Assembly: GCA_947625285.1 (NCBI GenBank)
Contig: CANQNS010000014.1
Coordinates: forward strand, 1-59,599
DNA length: 59,599 nt
From: an uncultured Oscillospiraceae bacterium
GTDB lineage: Bacteria; Bacillota; Clostridia; Oscillospirales; Oscillospiraceae
Reading direction: 5' to 3'
Made by a program: the position numbers and the translations under genes. How positions within the stretch are numbered: the first letter of the stretch is position 1; each line of letters opens with the position of its first letter. Positions 51,002 through 59,495 of this stretch are shown piece by piece. Under the pieces are notes generated by a model. That model saw only the letters and a program-made list of their open reading frames with translations, was not told the DNA's origin and did not search any database.

Positions 51002-52483
51002 TCAGGACAGAAAATCGGATACGGCCCGCTCCATGGCCTCTTTTTCCACCCACCCGTCAAAGCGGACGGTCTTGTTCCCCAGGCCGGTCAGGGGCTTGGG
51101 CGCGGCCACGCCGGTGAGGGCCGCCAGCTCCTCCACCAGCTCCGGGCCGGTCTCGCTTGTCACGGCCCCCAGGGCCTCCAGCACCGCGCCGCCGAACTTG
51201 AAGGGACTGGCGGTGGACAGCACCGCCGTGGGCCGGCGGACGCCCTCCCGCTGCCGCAGATCGGCCAGAACCCGGCTGGCGACGGCGGTGTGGGTGTCCA
51301 TAAGATACCCCTTCTCCCGCCAGAGCCTGCCGATCTCCGCCTTTGCATCGGCGTCCCGGCAAAAGCCCCCCGTGAACTCCGCCCGGATCTGCTCGCGCAG
51401 CGCGGGCCCCACGTCGTAGCGTCCTTCCCTGTTCAGATTCTCCATAAAGCCCCGGACCGCCGCCGGGTCCCCGGTCAGGCAGTACAGCAGCCGCTCCAGA
51501 TTGGAGGACACCAGAATGTCCATGGAGGGGGAGCTTGTCAAATGGAACGGACGGTTTTTGTCGTAAACGCCGGTGGCGATGAAGTCGGTCAGGACGTTGT
51601 TGTCGTTGGACGCGCAGATCAGCCGCCCCACTGGTAGGCCCATCCGCTTGGCGTACCATCCCGCCAGGATGTCGCCAAAGTTGCCGGTGGGCACGCAGAA
51701 GTCCGCGCTCTCCCCCGGCTTCACCAGGCCGGCCTTCGCCATGTCGCAGTAGGCGGAGAAGTAATAGGCGATCTGGGGCGCCAGCCGGCCCCAGTTGATG
51801 GAGTTGGCGGAGCTGAGAAAATACCCCCGGCCGTCCAGGACTTTTGCAAAGTCCCCGTCGGCAAAGATGCTCTTCACCCCGGCCTGGGCGTCGTCAAAGT
51901 TGCCGGCCACGGCCACCACGTTCACGTTGCCCCCCTGCTGGGTAGCCATTTGCAGCTTCTGGACCTGGCTGACCCCGTCCCGGGGATAGAACACCATGAT
52001 CCGGGTGCCCGGCACGTCCCTGAATCCCTCCAGGGCCGCCTTTCCCGTGTCGCCGCTGGTAGCCACCAGGATGCAGACCGTGCGCTCCTCGCCGTTTTTC
52101 CGCAGGCTGGCGGTCAAAAGCCGGGGCATGATCTGCAGGGCCATATCCTTGAACGCGCAGGTTGGGCCGTGCCACAGCTCCAGCGCGGCGGTCTCGCCGT
52201 CCAGCGGCCGCAGCGGCGCGATGGCGGGATCGTCAAAGTTCTCCCCATAGGCCGCCGCCGCGATGGCCGTCAGCTCATCATGGGAAAATTCCTCCAGATA
52301 GAGCTCCAGCACCGCCACGGAACGGGAGCGGTAATCCATATCCCCCAAAGCGCGGATAAAGGCCCCGTCTATGACGGGGATGCGCTCCGGCACATACAGC
52401 CCTCCGTCCGGGGCGATGCCCCGGATGATGGCCTGGGATGCGCTGACAGGGGCGGCGGCCCCTCTGGTGCTGACATATCTCAT
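51002..52483 (-). CDS. thrC: Threonine synthase
   Basis: Converts O-phosphohomoserine to threonine with PLP. The 493-residue protein has the PLP-lysine motif HGPTCAFKDMALQ, the phosphate-binding SGDTGKAALEGF and SSANSINWGRLAPQI, typical of class II (long, fungal/clostridial-type) threonine synthases. Start MRYVSTRGA at ATG 52483 overlaps yraN's stop by ATGA, so it is translationally coupled to yraN. It is the last gene of the lepB operon. Confidence 0.96.
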   Translation of the reverse strand: MRYVSTRGAAAPVSASQAIIRGIAPDGGLYVPERIPVIDGAFIRALGDMDYRSRSVAVLELYLEEFSHDELTAIAAAAYGENFDDPAIAPLRPLDGETAALELWHGPTCAFKDMALQIMPRLLTASLRKNGEERTVCILVATSGDTGKAALEGFRDVPGTRIMVFYPRDGVSQVQKLQMATQQGGNVNVVAVAGNFDDAQAGVKSIFADGDFAKVLDGRGYFLSSANSINWGRLAPQIAYYFSAYCDMAKAGLVKPGESADFCVPTGNFGDILAGWYAKRMGLPVGRLICASNDNNVLTDFIATGVYDKNRPFHLTSSPSMDILVSSNLERLLYCLTGDPAAVRGFMENLNREGRYDVGPALREQIRAEFTGGFCRDADAKAEIGRLWREKGYLMDTHTAVASRVLADLRQREGVRRPTAVLSTASPFKFGGAVLEALGAVTSETGPELVEELAALTGVAAPKPLTGLGNKTVRFDGWVEKEAMERAVSDFLS

Positions 52484-52851
52484 AGCGAATAGGCGTCCTC
52501 CAAATGGCGTATCTCCGGCGACCTTGTGTCCAGTCCCGCCGGGGCGTAGACCTCTATCACATCGAATCTCGGCTGCAGGCCGACGGGGTGCAGCTGGAGC
52601 CACCGCTCCGCGGCCAGGATCACCCGCCGCTGCTTGGCGGCCGTCACATACTCCGCCGCCGTGCCGTGATCGGCGTTTTTCCGCAGCTTGACCTCCGCGA
52701 ATACCACATACTGTCCCTGCCGGGCCACGATGTCCAGCTCTCCCAGCCGGCAGGCGTAATTTCGGTCCAGGATCTTATATCCCCGCCGCTTCAGATAGCG
52801 GCAGGCGGCGTCCTCCCCGAACGCGCCCAGTTGTTTTTTATCGTTTGGCAT
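52480..52851 (-). CDS. yraN: YraN family (UPF0102) endonuclease-fold protein
   Basis: A 123-residue protein with the nuclease-like motif LGELDIVARQGQYVVFAEVKLRKN, carrying the Asp and Glu-x-Lys of PD-(D/E)XK folds, and an N-terminal GAFGEDAACRYLKRRGYKIL. Family members are thought to be DNA-processing nucleases; the role is not settled. It overlaps rnhB by 14 bases and thrC by 4. Confidence 0.93.
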   Translation of the reverse strand: MPNDKKQLGAFGEDAACRYLKRRGYKILDRNYACRLGELDIVARQGQYVVFAEVKLRKNADHGTAAEYVTAAKQRRVILAAERWLQLHPVGLQPRFDVIEVYAPAGLDTRSPEIRHLEDAYSL

Positions 52852-53470
52852 AGAACTTTTTCAAAAACGACATCCGATGCTCCGGCGTCGGTCCGTATCT
52901 CGCAAGGGCCTCATAGTGGGCCCTGGTGCCGTAGCCCTTGTGCTTTTCAAAGCCGTACTGGGGGTACTGTTCCGCCAGACGGACCATGAGCCGGTCCCGT
53001 GTCACCTTTGCCAGCACCGACGCCGCCGCGATGCAGGCGCACTTGCCATCGCCGCCCACCACGCTCCGGGCGGGGACGGATATGCCCCGGACGGTGTTGC
53101 CGTCCACCAGGGCAAGCTCCGGCTTCGGGTCCAGCATGGCGATGGCCCGGTCCATAGCCAGCAGGGCCGCCGCCAGGATGTTCATCCGCTCTATCTCCTC
53201 CACCGTGGCGAAGGCGACGCCGCAGGCCACGGCCCTGGCCTGGATGAGCGGGAACAGCTCCTCCCGCTTTTTCTCCGTCAGCTTCTTGGAGTCGTTCAGG
53301 CCGGGAAGCTGGCACCCTTCCGGCAGGATCACCGCCGCGGCGCACACCGGCCCCGCCAGGGGCCCCCGGCCGGCCTCGTCCACGCCGCAGACCAGCCCCG
53401 CGCCCTCGATGTGCAGAGCGCGCTCCATCTCCCACAGATCGGGGACAAAGCTGTCACGCGGGCTTTTCAA
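52838..53470 (-). CDS. rnhB: Ribonuclease HII
   Basis: Cleaves single ribonucleotides in DNA. The 210-residue protein has the catalytic pattern CGVDEAGRGPLAGPV with Asp-Glu-Gly, the motif NDSKKLTEKKRE and downstream catalytic Asp in LVDGN. Start ATG 53470 gives a 14-residue extension before the core; ATG at residue 15 is also possible. It overlaps rbgA by 17 bases and yraN by 14 bases. Confidence 0.96.
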   Translation of the reverse strand: MKSPRDSFVPDLWEMERALHIEGAGLVCGVDEAGRGPLAGPVCAAAVILPEGCQLPGLNDSKKLTEKKREELFPLIQARAVACGVAFATVEEIERMNILAAALLAMDRAIAMLDPKPELALVDGNTVRGISVPARSVVGGDGKCACIAAASVLAKVTRDRLMVRLAEQYPQYGFEKHKGYGTRAHYEALARYGPTPEHRMSFLKKFYAKR

Positions 53471-54275
53471 GGCTGATCCTCCCCAGCTTGCCGCCCCGGA
53501 ACTCGTCCAGCAGCACCGCGGCCATCCGCTCCGTGTCCACCACGCCGCCGGACATGAGAAAGCCCCGCTTTCTGGCGCAGGCCTCCAAAAGCTCCCAGCC
53601 CTGCAGGGCCGGGTCCGGGTCTATCTTATACCGCTCCGCCAACGCCTTGGGGTACCCGGCCCGCAGCGTCACCAGCAGCTTCGCCGCCAGGTCCTCGCCG
53701 TCCAGTATCTGGTCCTTCACCGCGCCGGTGAAGGCCAGCCGGTCCCCCACGGCCGGGTCGTCGAACCGGGGCCAGAGGATGCCCGGCGTGTCCAGAAGCT
53801 CGAACTGGCTGTCCACCGCCGCCCACTGCTTGCCACGGGTCACGCCGGGCCGGTCGGACACGGCGGCGGCCTTGCGGCCGCAGACCTTGTTGATAAAGGT
53901 GGATTTGCCCACGTTGGGCACCCCCGCCACCATGGCCCGCATGGGGCCGGCCTTGCCCACCAGATCCCGCAATGTCCGGGACAGGTCCTTCACCCCCCGG
54001 CCGGACCTGGCGTCGCACTCCAGAAAGGCCACGCCGTTTTCCTTATAGTACGCCCGCCAAAGGGCCGTCACATTGGGGTCCGCCTGGTCGGCCCGGTTCA
54101 GGATGAGCAGCCGGGGCTTCCGGCCGGCGATGATGCCGTCCAGATCCGGGTTCCGGCTGGAATAGGGTATGCGGGCGTCCGCCACCTCGCACACCGCGTC
54201 CACCAGTTTGAGGCTGTCCGCCATCATCCGCTGGGCCTTTTTCATGTGGCCGGGGAACCACTGCACCTCAGCCAT
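53454..54275 (-). CDS. rbgA: Ribosome biogenesis GTPase YlqF/RbgA
   Basis: A 273-residue circularly permuted GTPase for late 50S assembly. G4 (NRAD in LLILNRADQADPN) precedes G1 (VAGVPNVGKSTFINK), and G3 is LDTPGILW; the N-terminal WFPGHMKKA is the family signature. In the usual G4 (NKxD) Lys is Arg here. It overlaps lepB by 8 bases and rnhB by 17. A C-terminal RNA-binding helical domain is present at about 180-273. Confidence 0.96.
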   Translation of the reverse strand: MAEVQWFPGHMKKAQRMMADSLKLVDAVCEVADARIPYSSRNPDLDGIIAGRKPRLLILNRADQADPNVTALWRAYYKENGVAFLECDARSGRGVKDLSRTLRDLVGKAGPMRAMVAGVPNVGKSTFINKVCGRKAAAVSDRPGVTRGKQWAAVDSQFELLDTPGILWPRFDDPAVGDRLAFTGAVKDQILDGEDLAAKLLVTLRAGYPKALAERYKIDPDPALQGWELLEACARKRGFLMSGGVVDTERMAAVLLDEFRGGKLGRISLEKPA

Positions 54276-54963
54276 CGTTCAGCTCCACGCCGTAGATCGC
54301 GCCCATCTTGTGGAAGGGATAGAGCCGGAACACCGCCTTGCCCATCACGTCGCGCTTGTCCACATAAGCCACGGTAGCCACCCGGCTGTCGCTGGAGTTG
54401 TTGCGGTTGTCGCCCATGACGAACAGGCACCCCTCCGGCACGGTGACGCGGACCCAGTCCTCCCCCACGTCCTTTTCCGGGTCGATGCCGTAGACCTCGT
54501 AATAATCCGGGTCCAGGATGTGATAGCTGTCGTAGGTCTTTTCCCGGATATAGTTCTCGTAGAGCCGTTTGCCGTCCACGGTGACGGTGCCCTCGGTGAA
54601 GTTGAATTCCAGGGTCTGCCCCTCCGTGCCGATGACCCGCTTGACGATGGGCTCGGTGCGGAAGCTGTCCTTTTGCAGCACCACGATGTCGCCGTATTCG
54701 TAATCCCCCGCCAGACGGGTTATGACGATGCGGTCATTCTCCTCCAGCGTGGGCAGCATGGAGCTGCCCCGGACGGTGATGACCCGCGCCAGCAGCACGA
54801 ATATCAGCACGCAAACGATGATAGCCACGATGATGCAGTGTATCCAGTCGTAGGTGTCCTTATAGGGGTTGACAGGCCGCTGCTCCCCGGTCTCCGCCAC
54901 GGCCTGCTCCGGCGCGGCCGCCTCCGCCGCCACGTCGCCGGTATGTCTTCCCTTTCTCGGCAT
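54268..54963 (-). CDS. lepB: Signal peptidase I
   Basis: Cleaves signal peptides at the outer membrane face. After an Ala/Glu-rich, acidic N-terminal cytosolic segment (about 1-35), one membrane helix (about 42-62) leads to the catalytic Ser in RGSSMLPTL, the catalytic Lys in PIVKRVIGTEGQ and the box GDNRNNSSDSR. Ser/Lys chemistry places it in the Gram-positive type. The promoter at 55044-55073 is upstream. It heads the lepB-rbgA-rnhB-yraN-thrC operon. Confidence 0.95.
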   Translation of the reverse strand: MPRKGRHTGDVAAEAAAPEQAVAETGEQRPVNPYKDTYDWIHCIIVAIIVCVLIFVLLARVITVRGSSMLPTLEENDRIVITRLAGDYEYGDIVVLQKDSFRTEPIVKRVIGTEGQTLEFNFTEGTVTVDGKRLYENYIREKTYDSYHILDPDYYEVYGIDPEKDVGEDWVRVTVPEGCLFVMGDNRNNSSDSRVATVAYVDKRDVMGKAVFRLYPFHKMGAIYGVELNDG

Positions 54964-55043
54964 ATGTGTCCGCCTCCTCGCCTATGGTCGTTCCACGGCG
55001 GCCGCGAGCCGCCATGAAAATTCTTCCAATTTCATAACATCTG

Positions 55044-55073
55044 ATTATACACCATTCCGACCCCGGAACGCAA
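55044..55073 (-). promoter_or_regulatory. Promoter of the lepB operon
   Basis: TTGCGT (55068-55073) and a perfect TATAAT (55044-55049) on the minus strand, 18-base spacer. It begins directly after the rplS terminator. The leader to the lepB ATG is about 75 bases. Confidence 0.6.
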
Positions 55074-55074
55074 C

Positions 55075-55101
55075 AAAAAAGAGGCTCAACGCCTCTTTTT
55101 T
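55075..55101. terminator. Bidirectional intrinsic terminator after rplS
   Basis: AAAAAAGAGGC, 5-base loop TCAAC, GCCTCTTTTTT: an 11-bp stem flanked by A- and T-runs on both sides, so it works in both directions. Located 17 bases past the rplS stop. Confidence 0.85.
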
Positions 55102-55118
55102 GCAGGTTTTTTGGTTTT

Positions 55119-55460
55119 TTACAGCTTCTCCCGGACCTTGGCGGCCTTGCCCACCCGGTCACGCAGGTAGTACAGCTTCGCCCGCCGGACCTTGCCCTTG
55201 CGGACGGTGTCCACGCTCACGATGGTGGGAGAGTGGACCGGAAAGACCTTCTCACAGCCCACGCCGTAGGAGATACGGCGCACGGTGATGGTCTCGTTGA
55301 TGCCGCCGTGCTTCTTGGCGATCAGCGTGCCCTCGAACGCCTGGTTGCGCTCGCGGTTGCCCTCCTTGATCCGCACGGTCACGCGGACGGTGTCGCCCAC
55401 GTTCATCTCCGGCAGCTCCGGCTTCATGTACTGCTGGGTCAGCGCGTTGATGAGATCCAT
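55119..55460 (-). CDS. rplS: 50S ribosomal protein L19
   Basis: A 113-residue protein of standard length beginning [20 protein letters not shown], with the typical [19 protein letters not shown] and a basic end [26 protein letters not shown]. Start ATG 55460 has AAGGAT upstream; the longer frame reading further back is discarded. A leader of about 80 bases precedes it and could hold the known L19 mRNA leader, though I cannot fold it here. Confidence 0.96.
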   Translation of the reverse strand: MDLINALTQQYMKPELPEMNVGDTVRVTVRIKEGNRERNQAFEGTLIAKKHGGINETITVRRISYGVGCEKVFPVHSPTIVSVDTVRKGKVRRAKLYYLRDRVGKAAKVREKL

Positions 55461-55549
55461 AACTCTATCCTTCCTTGCATAGACGTTCATGCCGGGAATG
55501 TCCCCTCCGGCAGCGGACCGCCTTAATAGACGCATTCGCATGCCCCGGT

Positions 55550-55578
55550 ATATTACCATAGTTTTCCCGGATATGCAA
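55550..55578 (-). promoter_or_regulatory. Promoter of rplS
   Basis: TTGCAT (55573-55578) and TAATAT (55550-55555), minus strand, 17-base spacer. The -10 matches only 4 of 6. It sits in the gap after the radical-SAM-linked gene. Confidence 0.4.
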
Positions 55579-55594
55579 GTATTTTTTCATTTTT

Positions 55595-56227
55595 TCACCG
55601 AAACGGCGTCATATCCTCCTTATACGCCTCCAGGCGGGTGAACCGAAAATAGGCCGGCGCGTCCTCCCCCAGCGAGGCCATCATCAGCTCAGGGCTCAGG
55701 GTGGGCTCCTGGGCGTGGAGTATGAGCTCCGCCTCCGCCCCGCCGTTGATATCCGCGAAGCGGGCCCGGCGGATGGCCGGGGCGATGTCGTCTGTGCGAA
55801 GGCCGCGCTTGCCCCGGCGTTCCGCCAAAATGCTGTCCCGGGCGAAAAAGTCCGTGTAAAACGCCGCGTCCCGGCCGCCCTTCATCACGCCGGCCAGCCG
55901 CAGCCAGCGCAGCTCCGCGCCCTTGCCGGGCGCCTCGTAGGCCTCCAGGGCCCGGATGCCCTCCGGCATATACCTGTTCAAAAGCTCCGGCAGCGCGTCC
56001 AGGTCCCGCTCCTCCGTCAAGGAGAAGTCCATATACTCGCACAGGCTGGCCGTGCCCACGCTCAGGGGCAGGATGATGGATATCTTCGCGTGGGGGTTGA
56101 AGCCCTCGCTGTATTTCAGGCCCACCCCCGCCCGGGAGAAGGTCCGCTGCATGGTCCGCATCAGATCCAGGTGGGAGATATATACCGCCCGGCCGGTCTT
56201 GGAAAACTTCAGTCGCAGCTTATCCAC
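55595..56227 (-). CDS. TIGR03936/DUF2344 radical-SAM-linked protein
   Basis: A 210-residue protein beginning MDKLRLKFSKTGRAVYISHLD, with GLKYSEGFNPHAKISIILPLSVG, the known signature of proteins encoded beside TIGR03960-type radical SAM enzymes. The likely partnership is with the enzyme immediately upstream, overlapping by 8 bases. Function is unestablished. Confidence 0.93.
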   Translation of the reverse strand: MDKLRLKFSKTGRAVYISHLDLMRTMQRTFSRAGVGLKYSEGFNPHAKISIILPLSVGTASLCEYMDFSLTEERDLDALPELLNRYMPEGIRALEAYEAPGKGAELRWLRLAGVMKGGRDAAFYTDFFARDSILAERRGKRGLRTDDIAPAIRRARFADINGGAEAELILHAQEPTLSPELMMASLGEDAPAYFRFTRLEAYKEDMTPFR

Positions 56228-58064
56228 GGCACACGCCCTCCTTCAAAAGACCGGCGGCCCCGCATCCGGCGCAGCCCGCCCGGCAGTCGGGGGTCATGAC
56301 CCCCTCGTAGGCCCGCCGCCGCTCCCGTTCCAGGTGAGCGCGGCTCACGGCGCAGTCCATATGCTCCCAGGGCTGCAGCTCCGCCACAGGCCGCTCACGG
56401 GTGGCGTAAAAGTCCATATCCAGCCCGCAGGCGGGAAACGCCTCCAGCCAGCGGTCCAGGGAAAAATACTCGCTCCAGCTCTCCAGCCGGCCGCCGGCGC
56501 GCCAGACCCGCTCGATCACCGCGCCCATCCGCCGGTCGCCCCTGGCAAGAGCCGCTTCCACCAGGCTCATCTCGGCGTCGTGCCAGTTGTAGGTAACGCT
56601 CCTGGTCCGGGCCAGCGCGTCGGTCAGCAGCCCCACCCGGCGCAGATACTCCGCCCGGCTGATCTGCGCCTCCCACTGGAAGGGCGTGTGGGGCTTGGGG
56701 ATGAACTCCGACGTGCTGACGGTGATGCGCACGCCCCGGCTCTTGTTGGCCGCGTGCTGCTTCCAGGTCCAGAACACCTTTTTCGCCAGCTCTGCGATGC
56801 CCAGCACGTCCTCGTCCGTCTCCGTGGGCAGGCCCAGCATGAAGTAGAGCTTCACGTTGTTCCACCCCCCCTCGAAGGCAACGCGGCAGGAAGTCAGCAG
56901 GTCCTCCTCGGTGACGTTTTTGTTGATGGCGTCCCGGAGCCGCTGGGTGCCCGCCTCCGGGGCGAAGGTCAGGCCGCTTTTTCGCACCTGCTGGACACGC
57001 CGCATGATGTCCATGGAGAAGTTGTCCGCCCGCAATGACGGCAGGCTCAGGCTGATCCCCCGGGGCCGGCAGTAGTCCAAAAGCCCGTCACACAGCTCCC
57101 CCAGCTGCCTGTAGTCGCTGGTGCTGAGGCTGGACAAGTTCAGCTCCTGATAGCCGGTGTTCTCCAATGTCTCCTTTCCCAGCCGCAGCAGGGTCTCCGC
57201 GCTCCGGGAGCGGACGGGCCGGTTGGTGTGGCCAGCCTGGCAGAACCGGCAGCCTCGGATGCAGCCCCGGAACACCTCCAGGCTCACCCGGTCGTGGACG
57301 ATCTCCGTGGAGGGCACCACGGGCCGGGTGGGATAGTAGCAGCCGTCAAAGTCCTCCACGATGCGCTTGCGGACCTTGTCCGGCGCGCCGTCCCTGGCCG
57401 TGATGGACGCCACCGTGCCGTCGGCGTTGTAGGCGATATCATAGAGGCTGGGGATATAGATGCCCTGTATCTGCGCGGCCTGGCGCAAGAACCGGGGCTT
57501 GTCCCACCCCTCCGCCTTGGCCTTTTGGTAGAGCTCCAGGACCTCCCGGTCCATGTCCTCCCCCTCGCCCAGAAAGCACAGGTCGAAAAACTCCGCCATG
57601 GGCTCGATGTTGCACATGCACCCGCCCCCGGCCATGACAAGATGCCGCAGGTCCGGCCTGTCGGCGGCCCGCAGGGGGATGCCGCCCATGTCCAGCATGT
57701 CCAGCACGGTGGTGTAAGCCATCTCGTAGCCGATGGACACGGCGATCACGTCAAAGTCGGAGAGCGGGTCGCCGCTCTCCAACGCCCACAGCGGCAGCCC
57801 CTCCCGGCGCATGGCCTGGGCCATGTCCCCCCAGGGGGCGAACGCCCGCTCGCACCATACCCCCGGCATATCGTTCATGACGCCGTAAAGTATCTTGACG
57901 CCCAGATTGGACATACCGATCTCATAGGTGTCGGGAAAGCAGAAGGCCACACGCACGTCCACGTCCGCCTTGTCCTTCACGACCTGACCGTACTCGCCGC
58001 CCACATACCGGGCGGGACGCTGTACCTGCCGGAGCAGGGCGTCTATTCTTTCGTTCATTTCCAT
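56220..58064 (-). CDS. TIGR03960-type B12-binding/radical SAM protein
   Basis: A 614-residue protein. The N-terminal half (about 1-200) includes a cobalamin-binding-like domain, and the radical-SAM cysteines are in FRGCIRGCRFCQAG. Helical C-terminal portions and a Cys-rich end (CRAGCAGCGAAG) suggest a second metal site. The family is conserved in clostridia beside ribosomal-protein genes, and its target is unknown; RNA modification has been suggested. It overlaps its partner by 8 bases. Confidence 0.93.
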   Translation of the reverse strand: MEMNERIDALLRQVQRPARYVGGEYGQVVKDKADVDVRVAFCFPDTYEIGMSNLGVKILYGVMNDMPGVWCERAFAPWGDMAQAMRREGLPLWALESGDPLSDFDVIAVSIGYEMAYTTVLDMLDMGGIPLRAADRPDLRHLVMAGGGCMCNIEPMAEFFDLCFLGEGEDMDREVLELYQKAKAEGWDKPRFLRQAAQIQGIYIPSLYDIAYNADGTVASITARDGAPDKVRKRIVEDFDGCYYPTRPVVPSTEIVHDRVSLEVFRGCIRGCRFCQAGHTNRPVRSRSAETLLRLGKETLENTGYQELNLSSLSTSDYRQLGELCDGLLDYCRPRGISLSLPSLRADNFSMDIMRRVQQVRKSGLTFAPEAGTQRLRDAINKNVTEEDLLTSCRVAFEGGWNNVKLYFMLGLPTETDEDVLGIAELAKKVFWTWKQHAANKSRGVRITVSTSEFIPKPHTPFQWEAQISRAEYLRRVGLLTDALARTRSVTYNWHDAEMSLVEAALARGDRRMGAVIERVWRAGGRLESWSEYFSLDRWLEAFPACGLDMDFYATRERPVAELQPWEHMDCAVSRAHLERERRRAYEGVMTPDCRAGCAGCGAAGLLKEGVCRG

Positions 58065-58073
58065 ACCGGCAGT

Positions 58074-58634
58074 TTACCGCATTTGCGGGAAATTGGCAAG
58101 CATCCCCATCCAAATTCCCGCCGCGGCCGCCGCGATGGAGCGGATATACACGCCCGTCGCCAGCACCCCCAGGGCGCAGGCCGTGCCCATCGCCCGCAGC
58201 ACCAGCTGCGCCGCCCGCTCCGGCATGGCCGCCTCCAGCGCGTACTGGGCCAGCCGCCCCCCGTCCATGGGCAGCACCGGCAGCAGGTTGAACATGGCCG
58301 CCAGCAGCGCGATGGCCCCTGTGTAGCAGAGAAAGGGCACGTCCGTGATAAAGCACAGCACGGCGAAAAAAATAGCGGCCAGAGGCCCCGCCGCCAGTAT
58401 GCCCATCTCCTCCCGGCGGGTAGTCACGCCGCTGTATTCGATGACGGGCCCGCAGGCGGTCACCCGGATGCCCCGCACCGTCGCGCCCACCAGAAACATC
58501 GCGGTGAGATGCCCCAGCTCATGGACCAGCGCGGCCGCGCCGAAGGCCGCCAACGCTCCCGTCCCGCCCACGAAGTACACGCCGGCGGCCAGCAGCAGAA
58601 AGCCGGGACTCACCGTCAGGGCCAGTCCAGCCAC
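58074..58634 (-). CDS. Site-2 protease family (M50) SpoIVFB-like protein
   Basis: A 186-residue membrane protease with zinc motif HELGH in AALVHELGHLTAMF and the second site FNLLPVLPMDGGRLAQ with the metal-binding Asp. Five or six hydrophobic segments are visible. SpoIVFB processes pro-sigma-K in Bacillus; the small size and the sporulation context favour a related role, though it is not proven. Start GTG 58634 is chosen for GGAGG 7 bases upstream. It lies downstream of a 58-residue mini-ORF that overlaps its start by 19 bases. Confidence 0.85.
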   Translation of the reverse strand: MAGLALTVSPGFLLLAAGVYFVGGTGALAAFGAAALVHELGHLTAMFLVGATVRGIRVTACGPVIEYSGVTTRREEMGILAAGPLAAIFFAVLCFITDVPFLCYTGAIALLAAMFNLLPVLPMDGGRLAQYALEAAMPERAAQLVLRAMGTACALGVLATGVYIRSIAAAAAGIWMGMLANFPQMR

Positions 58635-58792
58635 GGTCCGGCCTCCTCCGGCAGCCAAAGAACGTATTCCTCCTGGTCGATCAGTTCCCGCACGTCCGCC
58701 ATGGCCGCTTCCGCCGTCTCCGGCAGATACAGCCGCAGTCCAGCGGCCGCCAGAAACAGCGCGCACGCGATCATGAGCCTGTGAAACGTCAT
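58616..58792 (-). CDS. 58-residue membrane peptide upstream of SpoIVFB-like gene
   Basis: A short frame beginning MTFHRLMIACALFLAAAG with a single hydrophobic segment (about 3-18), then an acidic region VRELIDQEEYVLWLPEE and a Trp-rich end. A strong ribosome site (GGGAGGGG, 8 bases) precedes ATG 58792. Its stop lies 16 bases inside the protease frame, so coupling is likely. It could be a partner (SpoIVFA-like position) or a translation-coupling leader; I do not recognise a family. Confidence 0.6.
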   Translation of the reverse strand: MTFHRLMIACALFLAAAGLRLYLPETAEAAMADVRELIDQEEYVLWLPEEAGPWLDWP

Positions 58793-58838
58793 TGAGGACC
58801 CCTCCCGTACAGGCTATGACCGGCGCGGAATTTTATGC

Positions 58839-58867
58839 TTGCAATATCACCGGTCAGGTGCTATAAT
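58839..58867 (+). promoter_or_regulatory. tRNA operon promoter
   Basis: TTGCAA (58839-58844), 17 bases, TATAAT (58862-58867) on the plus strand. Start is predicted near 58874, five bases before the tRNA-Gly. Confidence 0.8.
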
Positions 58868-58878
58868 CTTTAAGCCTT

Positions 58879-58952
58879 GCAGGTGTAGTTCAATGGCAGA
58901 ACATCAGCTTCCCAAGCTGAATACGAGGGTTCGATTCCCTTCACCTGCTCCA
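58879..58952 (+). tRNA. tRNA-Gly (anticodon CCC)
   Basis: A 74-base cloverleaf: acceptor GCAGGTG pairs with CACCTGC; the anticodon stem TCAGC/GCTGA encloses loop TTCCCAA with anticodon CCC; the T arm has GGTTCGATT, and CCA is encoded. It decodes GGG and is co-transcribed with the next tRNA after a 1-base spacer. Confidence 0.95.
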
Positions 58953-58953
58953 T

Positions 58954-59029
58954 CGGGGTGTAGCGCAGTTGGTAGCGCGCCTGGTTCGGGACCAGGAGGC
59001 CGGGTGTTCAAGTCACCTCACTCCGACCA
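58954..59029 (+). tRNA. tRNA-Pro (anticodon CGG)
   Basis: A 76-base cloverleaf: acceptor CGGGGTG pairs with CACTCCG; the anticodon stem CCTGG/CCAGG encloses loop TTCGGGA with anticodon CGG; the T arm has GTTCAAGT, and CCA is encoded. It decodes CCG, common in GC-rich genomes. Confidence 0.95.
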
Positions 59030-59034
59030 CGATG

Positions 59035-59079
59035 AAAAGCCCTGCGGTCACCTTATTTGAGTGGCCGCAGGGCTTTTTG
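59035..59079 (+). terminator. Terminator of the tRNA operon
   Basis: AAAAGCCCTGCGG (59035-59047) pairs with the complement at 59065-59078, extended by internal TCAC/GTGG pairing, with a run of five T's. It follows tRNA-Pro by 5 bases. Confidence 0.9.
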
Positions 59080-59142
59080 TATGCGCCGGCTCCGCTCTTG
59101 CCAACGCAAGCGCTTTTTCATCCTATCGCCATCATCTCAGCT

Positions 59143-59481
59143 TTAAGCGTCCTTGTCCGGCTCGTTCCACACGTCCTTCGCCAGACGGAACACCGCCCAG
59201 GCCTTGGGCCAGCCCACATAGAACCCCACATGGGTCACGATGGCGGCGATCTCCGCTCTCGTCACGCCGTGGGCCTTGGCGTTCTCCAGGTGGTAAATGA
59301 GGGACGAGTCCGTAATGCCGGAGCTCATCAGCGCCACCACGGTGATGACGCACCGGGTCTTCAAGTCGATGTCCTGGTTGTTCCAGTTCTCCCCAAAGAG
59401 AACGTCGTCGTTGAAGTGGGCGAAGTCCGGCGCGAACTCCCCGAGCTGCGCCCTGCCCGCAGTCTGTGTGATCTTCTCCAT
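59143..59481 (-). CDS. Carboxymuconolactone decarboxylase (CMD/AhpD-fold) family protein
   Basis: A 112-residue all-helical protein with the CMD pattern FGENWNNQDIDLKTRCVIT and ALMSSGITDSSLIYHLENAKAHGVT, then EIAAIVTHVGFYVGWPKAW. The AhpD C-x-x-C peroxidase pair is not present, so a peroxidase role is unlikely; CMD family members of this short class are mostly uncharacterised. AAAGGAGG lies 8 bases before ATG. It follows the aldo/keto reductase gene by 14 bases, so they probably form a pair. Confidence 0.9.
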   Translation of the reverse strand: MEKITQTAGRAQLGEFAPDFAHFNDDVLFGENWNNQDIDLKTRCVITVVALMSSGITDSSLIYHLENAKAHGVTRAEIAAIVTHVGFYVGWPKAWAVFRLAKDVWNEPDKDA

Positions 59482-59495
59482 GATGATACCTCCTT

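Noticed and set aside
50719-51117. Plus-strand 132-codon frame overlapping DUF1540
   Set aside because: Out of frame with the conserved Cys pattern and continues into the thrC antisense.
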